This document shows, piece after piece, positions 9,274 through 17,271 of a DNA stretch of 51,059 nt (position 1 is the stretch's first letter; each line of letters opens with the position of its first letter). This stretch comes from Bacteroidales bacterium (lineage in GTDB: Bacteria; Bacteroidota; Bacteroidia; Bacteroidales; UBA932). A program made the translations under genes and the position numbers. The stretch covers positions 1-51,059 of the forward strand of contig JAFURF010000003.1 in the NCBI GenBank assembly GCA_017471965.1. The letters are read 5' to 3'. Below the pieces are notes generated by a model that saw only the letters and a list, made by a program, of their open reading frames with translations, did no database searches and was not told the DNA's origin.

Positions 9274-11232
9274 ATGAGAAAGATTTTAAGAAACATATTT
9301 ATCTCAGCCCTGGCGTTGTCTGCCGCTGCCGCATGCGTAGACGACAGGAACAACTTCATGGTTGATGACTCGTTCGGCTTCAACACTGCCATAGACGAGA
9401 ATCTGAATGAGCAGCCTGTCTACACCGGATCATACGAACTCGCTCTCATCAAGAGCGGAAAGGGATTCGAGGATGCGACTGTCTTCATTGAAGGAAACAA
9501 TGCTGCCCTTGCTGTCTACAACAAGGAGAAGAACAAGAATTACGCAGCGATCCCTGCAGAACTTTACAGTTTCAGTTCAAACAGCGTTGAATTCAAGGCT
9601 GACGAAGTAGTGAAGAAGGTCACTGTGACATGGGACGTAAAGAAGGTTGCTGAATACATGGACAAGGGAGCCGCAGATGAATACGTGATCCCTGTAGGCC
9701 TCAAGTCTTACGATCTTGAAGTGAACGATGGCCGCGACCTTGTCATCCTCAACCTCAAGAAGACAGAGGTGACCCATGAGCAGAGCCTTCTCAGCTGGAC
9801 CGTGACTTACGGTGATGAGGCTATAGCATTAACAGAGGACAAGAACATCAGCGTGCTTCTTGACAGAGCGCCAGGCATGGATCTGACCCTCGAATTTGTA
9901 TCAGACGAAGACCTTATCGCTGCATACAACCAGAACAATGGCGTGAATTATACTTTCGCACCTGAAGGACTCATCAGTTTTGACGGTTCAATGACCGTTG
10001 CAAACGGCGAACTCATCAAACAGTTGCCGGTGACCCTCAATACAGCCGTCCTTTTCGAAAACAACGAAATGCCTGCTTTTGAAGGTTATGTGGTTCCTGT
10101 CAGGATCAGCAGCGCTTCTGTAGAGGGCATCGACTATGATGAGGCTCTGACATACGTTGTAATCAAGGGTATGGCTCCTGTCGCTCCACAACTCTTCGAA
10201 CGTGTATGGGGACTTTATACTACTTCTTCGGCTTCTGTCTGGGATGCCAACCTTGGCCTTGCAGACGCCCGTAACATCACAATGGACAACGAATACATCT
10301 ACATACCTCAATCTGCTGCAGGCGAGCCTGTTCTCAAGGCTGTCAGCATCGCAGACCCTAGTGTGGTGAAGAACGTCAATGTCACAGGAATAGGAGGCAA
10401 GGCAACCGAACTCCACTCATTGTCATGCGTAAGAATGCTCCCTACAGCGAATGGAGATGTTCTTATGGCCTGCAACCTTTCAGGTGGAGAAGACGACTTC
10501 ACATTCTATATCTGGCACGATGGCATAGACAAGGCTCCGACCGCATATGTCGTATCTCCATCAGGACGTCGTCTCGGTGACAAGTTCATCATTACCGGAA
10601 CATGGGAGACAGGTGAGGTATATTGCAAAGACTATAAGACAGGCAATATCGTAAGATATGCACTTGGAAGCGGTGATGTAGGAGAATGGAGAGGCGCAAC
10701 TGCTTCATATGCACGTGGACGATATGACTATAGCGTAGTTGTTGAAGACAACAACTGCATCGGTTCTGCATATGTATATCCTGGTACAGAAGGAGCAGGT
10801 TCTGCTGCAATCAATTCATTCCTGATCACTTCGACAAGCAACAGTTACTTCCTCACCAATAATGGTGGATTCACTGGTGTAGATCTTGGAATGAAGATGA
10901 CTCATGGATACAGTTTCTTTGCTGATGGCAACAACAAGTACATTGCATACGTTGTTGTCGATGAAGACACTCTTGGCGGATCTGTCAAAGTCATTTCTGA
11001 TTCTGTCGGAACACCGGAGGGATTCGGCACTGTCCTCAAGGAGAACAAGATTGTATTCAATGCTCCTCTTCAGGACGCTGTTGACTCTGCTATTGATTCA
11101 CCTGTTGCTGCCAGCCACTCTACCGGAGACTGCGTCGTAAGGGAAATCAACGGCGAAGTCTACATGGCTGCAATGGTACAGCATGTCGGTCTTTCACTCT
11201 TCAAGATGAACGCCGGATTCGTTGCAGAGTAA
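9274..11232 (+). CDS. Surface lipoprotein: tandem DUF1735-type domains plus C-terminal propeller-like domain
   Basis: A 652-residue lipoprotein (lipobox AAAC near residue 20) in the usual position of the surface glycan-binding protein after SusC/SusD. Two DUF1735-like beta-sandwich modules are visible, at about residues 45-165 and 175-300. Each has the pattern YNKEKNKNYAAIP or YNQNNGVNYTFAP followed by a position-conserved beta-strand run. From about residue 305 to the end there is a domain with repeated beta segments (RNITMDNEYIYIPQ, GRRLGDKFIITGTW, GLSLFKMN). The same domain is found at the end of the lipoprotein at 18964-20922. I associate it loosely with the DUF5018/DUF4623 group but cannot confirm the name. 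The likely role is glycan capture at the cell surface. No catalytic motif was seen. Confidence 0.8.
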   Translation: MRKILRNIFISALALSAAAACVDDRNNFMVDDSFGFNTAIDENLNEQPVYTGSYELALIKSGKGFEDATVFIEGNNAALAVYNKEKNKNYAAIPAELYSFSSNSVEFKADEVVKKVTVTWDVKKVAEYMDKGAADEYVIPVGLKSYDLEVNDGRDLVILNLKKTEVTHEQSLLSWTVTYGDEAIALTEDKNISVLLDRAPGMDLTLEFVSDEDLIAAYNQNNGVNYTFAPEGLISFDGSMTVANGELIKQLPVTLNTAVLFENNEMPAFEGYVVPVRISSASVEGIDYDEALTYVVIKGMAPVAPQLFERVWGLYTTSSASVWDANLGLADARNITMDNEYIYIPQSAAGEPVLKAVSIADPSVVKNVNVTGIGGKATELHSLSCVRMLPTANGDVLMACNLSGGEDDFTFYIWHDGIDKAPTAYVVSPSGRRLGDKFIITGTWETGEVYCKDYKTGNIVRYALGSGDVGEWRGATASYARGRYDYSVVVEDNNCIGSAYVYPGTEGAGSAAINSFLITSTSNSYFLTNNGGFTGVDLGMKMTHGYSFFADGNNKYIAYVVVDEDTLGGSVKVISDSVGTPEGFGTVLKENKIVFNAPLQDAVDSAIDSPVAASHSTGDCVVREINGEVYMAAMVQHVGLSLFKMNAGFVAE

Positions 11233-11237
11233 GCAGA

Positions 11238-11318
11238 ATGAACAGATTGTTCGCAATATCAATGGTTTTATCCCTTCTCCTCTGCTCATGCGGGGAGGAG
11301 GGTAAAACTTTTTGTTAA
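11238..11318 (+). CDS. 26-codon lipoprotein leader ORF (possible remnant)
   Basis: A short ORF starts 5 bases after the previous stop. It encodes a basic N-terminus (MNRLFA), a hydrophobic run (MVLSLLL) and a lipobox CSCGEEG, then ends at TAA 7 residues after the second Cys. This is a complete lipoprotein signal peptide with almost no mature protein. It may be the frayed 5' end of a deleted or frameshifted lipoprotein gene, or a genuine very small lipoprotein. Its stop lies 11 bases before the ATG of the next lipoprotein gene, so coupling is possible. Nothing else shows that it is translated. Confidence 0.4.
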   Translation: MNRLFAISMVLSLLLCSCGEEGKTFC

Positions 11319-11329
11319 AAACACAGTCA

Positions 11330-12523
11330 ATGATAAAGAAACTGAACCTCCTGATTGCAACTGCTCTTCTTTTCTGCAGTTGCGGTTCTCAGAAGAACCT
11401 TTACAAATGGGAAAAAGACGAAATACGCACTATTGCAGACGCGGCCATATGCTACGGAGGCCACAGTGCCCGTAACCCATACCTCTGGACACCGGAGCGT
11501 TTCGAGAAGACCGTTGCATATACTGACGAAAACGGACAGGAGCACTGGCTTTTCGACAATATGATCATGATGGAACTCTGGGATGACGACTATAAAGTCA
11601 CTTTCTCGATTGCAAATGACGGACGTTATTCATCACGCAAGGAGCATTGGCAGAAACAGTTGGACTACTGGTTCGACAAGGAGCACGGCTTTGCTGCCCT
11701 TGACAAGTGCGTCGCTGATGTGGCTTCGAGAATCGGAGAACCTTCGACCAAAAGAGGAATCATCTTCTCTCTTCCAGACCCTGTCTACTTCGAGCATTAC
11801 ACCAATGCAATGAAGGGTGAGAACATGAACACCGTGTACTGGGGAGAGATCGACGGTGTGGAGATGGATTTCGCCAAGTCAGAAGACAGGGTGAAGGCAT
11901 ATATCTGGCTTATTGACGCAGTCCGTGCGAAGTTTGCGGAGGCTGATTACAAGCACATCGAACTCATCGGCTTCTACGTGCTTTCTGAGGAACTTTCCGC
12001 ACCGGGAAGTTTCCGTTACGAATACAAGGAGCACGACATCACCATCAAGGGAGCGGCAGACTACTGCCACAGCGTGAACGAAGGATTCTACTGGGTTCCT
12101 TACGCAATGGCTCCGGGCATCGAGAACAGTAAGGATTTCGGCTTCGACCAGGTCGTGATGCAGCCGAACTACTACTGGACTGATGCCAAATGGACATGGG
12201 ACCAGATCGAAAAGATCATCAGAGACAACGGCCTCGGAATGGAACTCGAGTTTGAAGGAACTCACGGAGAGCCTCTGACCTCATCCATACTTTCCAACCT
12301 CAGGAACGGTGAGGCTAATCCATACGCAGAGCGTAACAAGGCCCGTTTCCAGGAATACCTAGACAATGCCGTTTCACGTGGTCTTTACGGTGAGGTTCCG
12401 TTCGTTCTTTATGCCGGAACAAACGGTCTTTACGAACTTGCAGTGTCTGAAGATCCGGCAGACCGTGAAATGTACCATAAACTCTGTAAATTTGTCGTGG
12501 AGAACCCGCTGAAACAGAAATAA
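11330..12523 (+). CDS. DUF4855-type lipoprotein, candidate glycoside hydrolase (copy 1)
   Basis: A 397-residue lipoprotein with lipobox FCSC. I chose the ATG at 11330 (MIKKLNLL) because it gives a clean signal peptide; an in-frame TTG at 11312 would only add residues in front of it. The body resembles the DUF4855 family of Bacteroidetes, with CYGGHSARNPYLWTPERF at the front. Conserved with its neighbour (12530-14083) are FYVLSEEL (Glu220) and GMELEFEGTHGE (Glu305, Glu307, Glu309, His312, Glu314). They lie on predicted strand-loop positions, as expected for an acid/base and nucleophile in a TIM-barrel enzyme. That catalytic reading is my inference; no activity is assigned to the family to my knowledge. 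It is a typical Sus-locus accessory gene, 6 bp before its paralog, and probably surface-exposed. Confidence 0.75.
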   Translation: MIKKLNLLIATALLFCSCGSQKNLYKWEKDEIRTIADAAICYGGHSARNPYLWTPERFEKTVAYTDENGQEHWLFDNMIMMELWDDDYKVTFSIANDGRYSSRKEHWQKQLDYWFDKEHGFAALDKCVADVASRIGEPSTKRGIIFSLPDPVYFEHYTNAMKGENMNTVYWGEIDGVEMDFAKSEDRVKAYIWLIDAVRAKFAEADYKHIELIGFYVLSEELSAPGSFRYEYKEHDITIKGAADYCHSVNEGFYWVPYAMAPGIENSKDFGFDQVVMQPNYYWTDAKWTWDQIEKIIRDNGLGMELEFEGTHGEPLTSSILSNLRNGEANPYAERNKARFQEYLDNAVSRGLYGEVPFVLYAGTNGLYELAVSEDPADREMYHKLCKFVVENPLKQK

Positions 12524-12529
12524 TCCTGC

Positions 12530-14083
12530 ATGGCAAATAAAAGATTCATATACCTGCTCGCCTTCCTTCTCCTGATGCTCTCATGCGGAAGGGAGAAAGG
12601 TCCGGAATACGTCGCTACGCCTGTGATTGAGATGGAATTCGGTTCCTTCACAAACGGAGGCGTTTCAATCAAGGTGCGAAGCATGAATACCGATGCCGTA
12701 TATGCCGTTGCGCGTACCGCGTCGGAAGGATATCCCACAAGTCAGGAAATCGTAGAAAAAGGATATGAGGAAAAGGATGGCGTCATATTCATCCCGGACC
12801 TGAAGCAGAAGACGGAATACACCATCTACGGCGTAGGAATGCACGGAACAGACTTCAGCAAGACCGTAAGCATTACAGTCGTCACCCCTTTCCAGTATCA
12901 ATGGGAGTCAGTCAGGAATGAAATACCGTCCTTTGCCGACCTTGACCTGCTTCCCGGAGGACTCATTTCAAAACAGCCGGCCACATGGGACGAAGAGCGT
13001 CTCCTGCCTCACGTCACATTCAAGGACGAGACAGGAAAGGAGCAATGGCTTCATGAGGCCTTCCTTTTCATAGGAAGCGAGGATGCCAAAAGAAAAGCCA
13101 TCCTTTGCATTGCAGAAGGAAAGAACAAGTCCGGAAATCAGGACTCATGGAGAGACTTTGCAGACTACTGGACAAAGAAAGGGGGCGTCGTCACTACGCT
13201 TGACAGAACAATAGGAAACGCCGTATCACGCATTGGAAAGCCTTCTTTCAAGCACAAGGTGGTCATGACCATGCCGGACCCTATAATGCTGGAATATTTC
13301 TACAACAAGAATTCGTCGACTACATACTGGGGCCAGGTCAATGGACGTACCCTGGACTTCAGCAATCCGGCAGATCAGGTCCTGGCCTACATGTGGTTCA
13401 TAGATCATGTCAGGGAACTTTGGAACGAGGCTTCGCCCGAGCATCTTGAACTGGCCGGATTCTATATCCTGTCAGAAGTCCTCGTAGCAAAGCCTGACGG
13501 ATGGAATTACAGATACAAGAAATGGGACAAGATACTTCCGGAGGTCTCCGACTATCTTCATGGAATGAACTACGGGCTTTACTGGATTCCGTATTATCAG
13601 GCAGACGGATACGACATGACCGATGACCTGGGCATAGACTACACGTGGCTTCAGCCCAACAAATATTGGGACTATCCTGAAAAGAAGCAGAAGAAGTCAT
13701 GGTCATGGGTGTTCGATTCCATGCGGACCTACGGTCATGGAATGGAGATAGAATTCGAAGGATCCCACGGAGAATCAGGATGGAGCCAGTATGAAGAAGG
13801 AGTTGCAAGGACAAGTTCATCCATTCTGGAAACGGTCCGCACGGATAATGATGCACAGGGAACGGGAAAGGGCTCTCCAAACCCTCAGGCTGCACGAAAC
13901 AAGGCCCTTCTGCGGGAATACATGAATGAGTTCAGGAATGCAGGATATTACGGGAAAGCGCGTATCGCTACATATTCAGGCACAAATGCCATGTACGAAC
14001 TCGCCACATCACCCGATGCGAAAGACCGTGAGATGTATCTTGAATATTGTAACTTCATCGTAAATTCACCTCTTAGAAAATAG
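12530..14083 (+). CDS. DUF4855-type lipoprotein with N-terminal Fn3-like domain (copy 2)
   Basis: A 517-residue paralog of the preceding gene with lipobox MLSC at about residue 20. Residues ~25-120 form an extra beta-sandwich (VIEMEFGSFTNGGVSIKVR to TVVTPFQ) that looks like a fibronectin-III-type module not present in copy 1. The DUF4855-like region follows and keeps the conserved blocks FYILSEVL (Glu316) and GMEIEFEGSHGE (Glu406, Glu408, Glu410, His413, Glu415), TTYWGQVNG, and the C-terminal YSGTNAMYELATS. Two copies in a row with similar active-site blocks but different N-termini and loops suggest diverged specificity on linkages of the same glycan. The start follows the previous stop by 6 bp; the next gene follows by 12 bp. 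Confidence 0.75.
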   Translation: MANKRFIYLLAFLLLMLSCGREKGPEYVATPVIEMEFGSFTNGGVSIKVRSMNTDAVYAVARTASEGYPTSQEIVEKGYEEKDGVIFIPDLKQKTEYTIYGVGMHGTDFSKTVSITVVTPFQYQWESVRNEIPSFADLDLLPGGLISKQPATWDEERLLPHVTFKDETGKEQWLHEAFLFIGSEDAKRKAILCIAEGKNKSGNQDSWRDFADYWTKKGGVVTTLDRTIGNAVSRIGKPSFKHKVVMTMPDPIMLEYFYNKNSSTTYWGQVNGRTLDFSNPADQVLAYMWFIDHVRELWNEASPEHLELAGFYILSEVLVAKPDGWNYRYKKWDKILPEVSDYLHGMNYGLYWIPYYQADGYDMTDDLGIDYTWLQPNKYWDYPEKKQKKSWSWVFDSMRTYGHGMEIEFEGSHGESGWSQYEEGVARTSSSILETVRTDNDAQGTGKGSPNPQAARNKALLREYMNEFRNAGYYGKARIATYSGTNAMYELATSPDAKDREMYLEYCNFIVNSPLRK

Positions 14084-14095
14084 AACGATATACTT

Positions 14096-16231
14096 ATGAA
14101 AAAGGCATTAACGATTATTGCGGCTGCATTTGCTGCCCTGACAGCATGCAACGGGCCGGAGGCAAAGCCGGAAGCACCGACGCAGGATACCACCCCAGGA
14201 TATGTCCTCTGTGACGAAATGACGGAAGTCAAGATCGGAGAAGACGGAAGCCTCCTTATTCTGCGCAACATGAAGACAGGACACGACTATGCATCAGGTC
14301 AAGGATTGTGGAGAATGTTCTACAACACCCTTGACGAGAAGGAGATGCAGATAGACGGAACAGAAAACACACCTGCCGTATCTCAGGACGGCAATGTGAT
14401 CACCATCGCATACAAAGACCTGGTACACAGAGGAAAGACACTGAAGATGGATCTTACTCTTACCGTTTCTCTTGAGGATGGTGCCATTCGCTTCGGCTCC
14501 ACTGTCGCCAACAATGAGCCTCACACCATCATCCGTGAACTCCAGTACCCTCTGGTAGGCGACATGAACCTTCCTGAAGGTCACAAACTCCTGACCACCC
14601 ACACCGGAGGACAGGTCCACGACGACGCTCTCGACCTGATAGTGAACGTCAATCCGAAGACCCTCTACATGAAGCCGGACCAGTATTTCCGTCAGTATGA
14701 CCTCCAGTATCCGCGCCATGCGGCTTCCAACTGCTATGCATTCTTCGGAGAGAAGGACGGTCTGTATTTCGGAAGCCACGACGAAAGCTTGCAGCAGACA
14801 TGGCACGGACTTCGCGCGTACCCGTCTGCACCTAATCAGTTCGACCGTCTCGAGGCAGGATTCTACCGCTACCCTAACGCAATGTGCGGCGACACATGGA
14901 CCTGCAATACAAGCATCGTGAAGCCATATATGGGCTCATGGACCGAGACTTCACGCATCTACCGCGAATGGATCGACGGATGGTGGGACAAGCAGGATGT
15001 ACCGCAGTGGGTGAAGGAGATGACAGGCTGGCAGCGCATCATCTTCAAACATCAGTATGGCGAATACCTCCGCAAGTACACTGACCTTCCTGGCCGCATC
15101 AACGACTGCGGAAAGAGCGTCGGATGCAACGCCGTACTCGCATTCGGCTGGTGGAGCGACGGAATGGACAACGGCTACCCTAACTACTATATAGACGAGA
15201 CCCAGGGAGGAGAAGAGGCTTGGAAGAAGGCCATCGCCGACTACCGCGCAGAAGGCAACCGCCTCGTCCTCTATTATAACGGCCGTCTTGTGGACCGTGA
15301 GAGCGACTGGTACAAGCACGGAAACGGAAAGAAGGCCGTTAACAGGGACAATACCGGAGCAGAATTCGCCGAACATTATAAGTTCACAGGAGAAGGAACC
15401 GCCCTCGGATATTATGACACCCGCACATTCTCGATTGCAAACATGGCCAACCGCGAATGGCGCGACATGCTCGTGCAGTGGGCCGACAGGGCAATGGCCT
15501 ATGGCGCAGACGCCGTGTTCTATGACCAGCTCGGAGTGGCAGAGGAATTCCCTAACTGGGACATTTCAGGAGAATTCCCTGTACAGGACATCTATACCGG
15601 CCGATACAAGGCTGATGCTCTGAAGGAAATCCGTGACCACATCAAGGCAAAGAACCCTGAATTCTGCCTCGGTACCGAATGGCTCAACGACTGCACAGCC
15701 CAGTTCTGCGACTTCGTACATATCGTGGAATTCACAGCAGAACCGTACAGTTTCCCTGAATGGTTCAAATACACCTTCCCTGAAGTGATATGGTCAGACA
15801 GATGTCTGCGTGACGACACTGATGTGGAGCGCAGGGCAAACAACACCCTGCTCAAGGGACTGGTAAACGACATCGAGATCTTCAGATGCCGCGGCCTCAT
15901 CGACGAGACTCCGCACTATCAGGGATATCTTGCACAGATCAATGCAATCCGTCACAAATATCCTGAACTTCTTCTCGGAGCAGGACGATTTGTCCATACG
16001 GACGGCTTCACTTGCTCATCGGAAGACATCGTTGCACGTGGCTATGCTAACGGAAACCGTCTTGCCATCGTTGCTACCACCCTCGCAGAGAACGGCGCTT
16101 CAGGCAAGATCAGCGTACCTGGCTATAAATTCGTTGAAAGCAGCAGCATCGGTGATGTAAATGTCAGCGGAAACGGCTCGAAACTCCGTCTCGGCCAGCA
16201 CGGCATCACTGTCCTGATCTTCGAAAAATAA
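14096..16231 (+). CDS. DUF6259-like lipoprotein, candidate glycoside hydrolase
   Basis: A 711-residue lipoprotein (lipobox LTAC) with a two-part layout. An N-terminal beta-rich domain (about residues 40-280, galactose-mutarotase-like pattern with GHDYASGQGLWRMFYN) is followed by a TIM-barrel-like domain from about residue 295. Candidate catalytic residues are Asp477 in ADAVFYDQLG and Glu528 in CLGTEWLND, at strand ends about 50 residues apart. This is the layout of retaining alpha-glycosidases of the GH13/GH31/GH36/GH101 kind. I believe it matches the DUF6259 group, but the name is from memory. It ends the rightward operon. Its TAA ends at 16231, directly touching the stop codon of the convergent regulator, so there is no room for a terminator between them. 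Confidence 0.7.
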   Translation: MKKALTIIAAAFAALTACNGPEAKPEAPTQDTTPGYVLCDEMTEVKIGEDGSLLILRNMKTGHDYASGQGLWRMFYNTLDEKEMQIDGTENTPAVSQDGNVITIAYKDLVHRGKTLKMDLTLTVSLEDGAIRFGSTVANNEPHTIIRELQYPLVGDMNLPEGHKLLTTHTGGQVHDDALDLIVNVNPKTLYMKPDQYFRQYDLQYPRHAASNCYAFFGEKDGLYFGSHDESLQQTWHGLRAYPSAPNQFDRLEAGFYRYPNAMCGDTWTCNTSIVKPYMGSWTETSRIYREWIDGWWDKQDVPQWVKEMTGWQRIIFKHQYGEYLRKYTDLPGRINDCGKSVGCNAVLAFGWWSDGMDNGYPNYYIDETQGGEEAWKKAIADYRAEGNRLVLYYNGRLVDRESDWYKHGNGKKAVNRDNTGAEFAEHYKFTGEGTALGYYDTRTFSIANMANREWRDMLVQWADRAMAYGADAVFYDQLGVAEEFPNWDISGEFPVQDIYTGRYKADALKEIRDHIKAKNPEFCLGTEWLNDCTAQFCDFVHIVEFTAEPYSFPEWFKYTFPEVIWSDRCLRDDTDVERRANNTLLKGLVNDIEIFRCRGLIDETPHYQGYLAQINAIRHKYPELLLGAGRFVHTDGFTCSSEDIVARGYANGNRLAIVATTLAENGASGKISVPGYKFVESSSIGDVNVSGNGSKLRLGQHGITVLIFEK

Positions 16232-17260
16232 TCAGAAAGAGCCGCGACGTGTCATGTTGAAGTCGCAGTGGACCTTCCAGGTCTTGCGGTTGAGGATCAT
16301 TGTTGCGGCCGTCCTTCCCATCTGCTTGAAATCGGCAGAAATCGTGGTGAGTCCGCCGAGCACCACCTCATTCAGATCAAACTCGTTGTATGAAATGATG
16401 AATACATCCTTTCCTACTTCGAGTTTCTGTTTCTTTATGGTACGTGCCAGAGCAGCCAGACCTGAGTCAAGTTGAGAATTGATGATAAGATAGGTCTCGT
16501 TCTCGTTGATATGTTCCGGTGCTGAATGCATGTATTCAACCGGTATTCCGAATTCAAGACAGAATCTGTCTACTCCTTTGCAGACCATAGGACCATAAAG
16601 GCTCGACGGAAGGGTTATCACCTTCAGCGATGTGCCTTTAAGTTTGTCCAGTCCCTGCTTCAATCCATCATAGACATCATTTTCAAAATCCTGATAGACA
16701 GCGCCATAATTACCGACATAACTCTGGAGCCAATGGTCTACCATGATGAGTTTCCTGTTCGGTACGCGTGAGATGAGTTTCTTTGCCAGCGCCTGTGATT
16801 TATCATCAAGCGGAAAATGAGGACTGATGACATAATAGTCATATCTGTCCAGACATGTATCAAGGTAATATGTGAACAGGTCCAGATTCTGGTTATGAGT
16901 CAGGATGGTAAGGTCCGCCTTGTCACCCAATTCATTGGCAAGCGAGTTATACAGGACTTCCTTATAGATGCTCAGTTTGTCAAACAATACAAGCACGCGT
17001 GGCTTGGATGCATTGCCGGCATCGGCAACATAAAATCCCTTGCCCTGCTGAGGTATCAGAAGCCCTTTCTCACGAAGGATGACATAAGTCTTCTTTACCG
17101 TCTCTTTTGATATGCCCAACTGGGATGCAAAGTCATTCATGGACGGAATCTGTTCACCAGGTTTAAGGACTCCTGAGCGGATCGCATCCTCAAACTGATC
17201 TACAAGCTGCTTGTAGATCGGGTTCTTGCTGCCTGTCTCCAGGCTGATCTGAAGTGTCAT
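16232..17260 (-). CDS. GntR-type regulator with periplasmic-binding-like sensor domain
   Basis: A 342-residue transcription factor. Residues ~10-75 are a winged helix of the GntR family (IYKQLVDQFEDAIRSGVLKP, then a recognition-helix region QLGISKETVKKTYVILREKG and wing GKGFYVA). Residues ~85-335 look like a LacI/periplasmic-binding-protein sensor (RVLVLFDKLS, GMKTL-type end TTISADFKQMGRTAA). This architecture is known for sugar-responsive regulators in Bacteroides, such as the fucose regulator FucR; orthology is not claimed. It lies 11 bp behind the GH20 gene and has no promoter box of its own, so it is probably transcribed from the GH20 promoter, which carries a candidate operator at 18873-18888. 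It probably controls the three promoters that share that motif, which would include its own. The 3' end touches the convergent gene. Confidence 0.88.
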   Translation of the reverse strand: MTLQISLETGSKNPIYKQLVDQFEDAIRSGVLKPGEQIPSMNDFASQLGISKETVKKTYVILREKGLLIPQQGKGFYVADAGNASKPRVLVLFDKLSIYKEVLYNSLANELGDKADLTILTHNQNLDLFTYYLDTCLDRYDYYVISPHFPLDDKSQALAKKLISRVPNRKLIMVDHWLQSYVGNYGAVYQDFENDVYDGLKQGLDKLKGTSLKVITLPSSLYGPMVCKGVDRFCLEFGIPVEYMHSAPEHINENETYLIINSQLDSGLAALARTIKKQKLEVGKDVFIISYNEFDLNEVVLGGLTTISADFKQMGRTAATMILNRKTWKVHCDFNMTRRGSF

Positions 17261-17271
17261 GGTTTTAAGTT

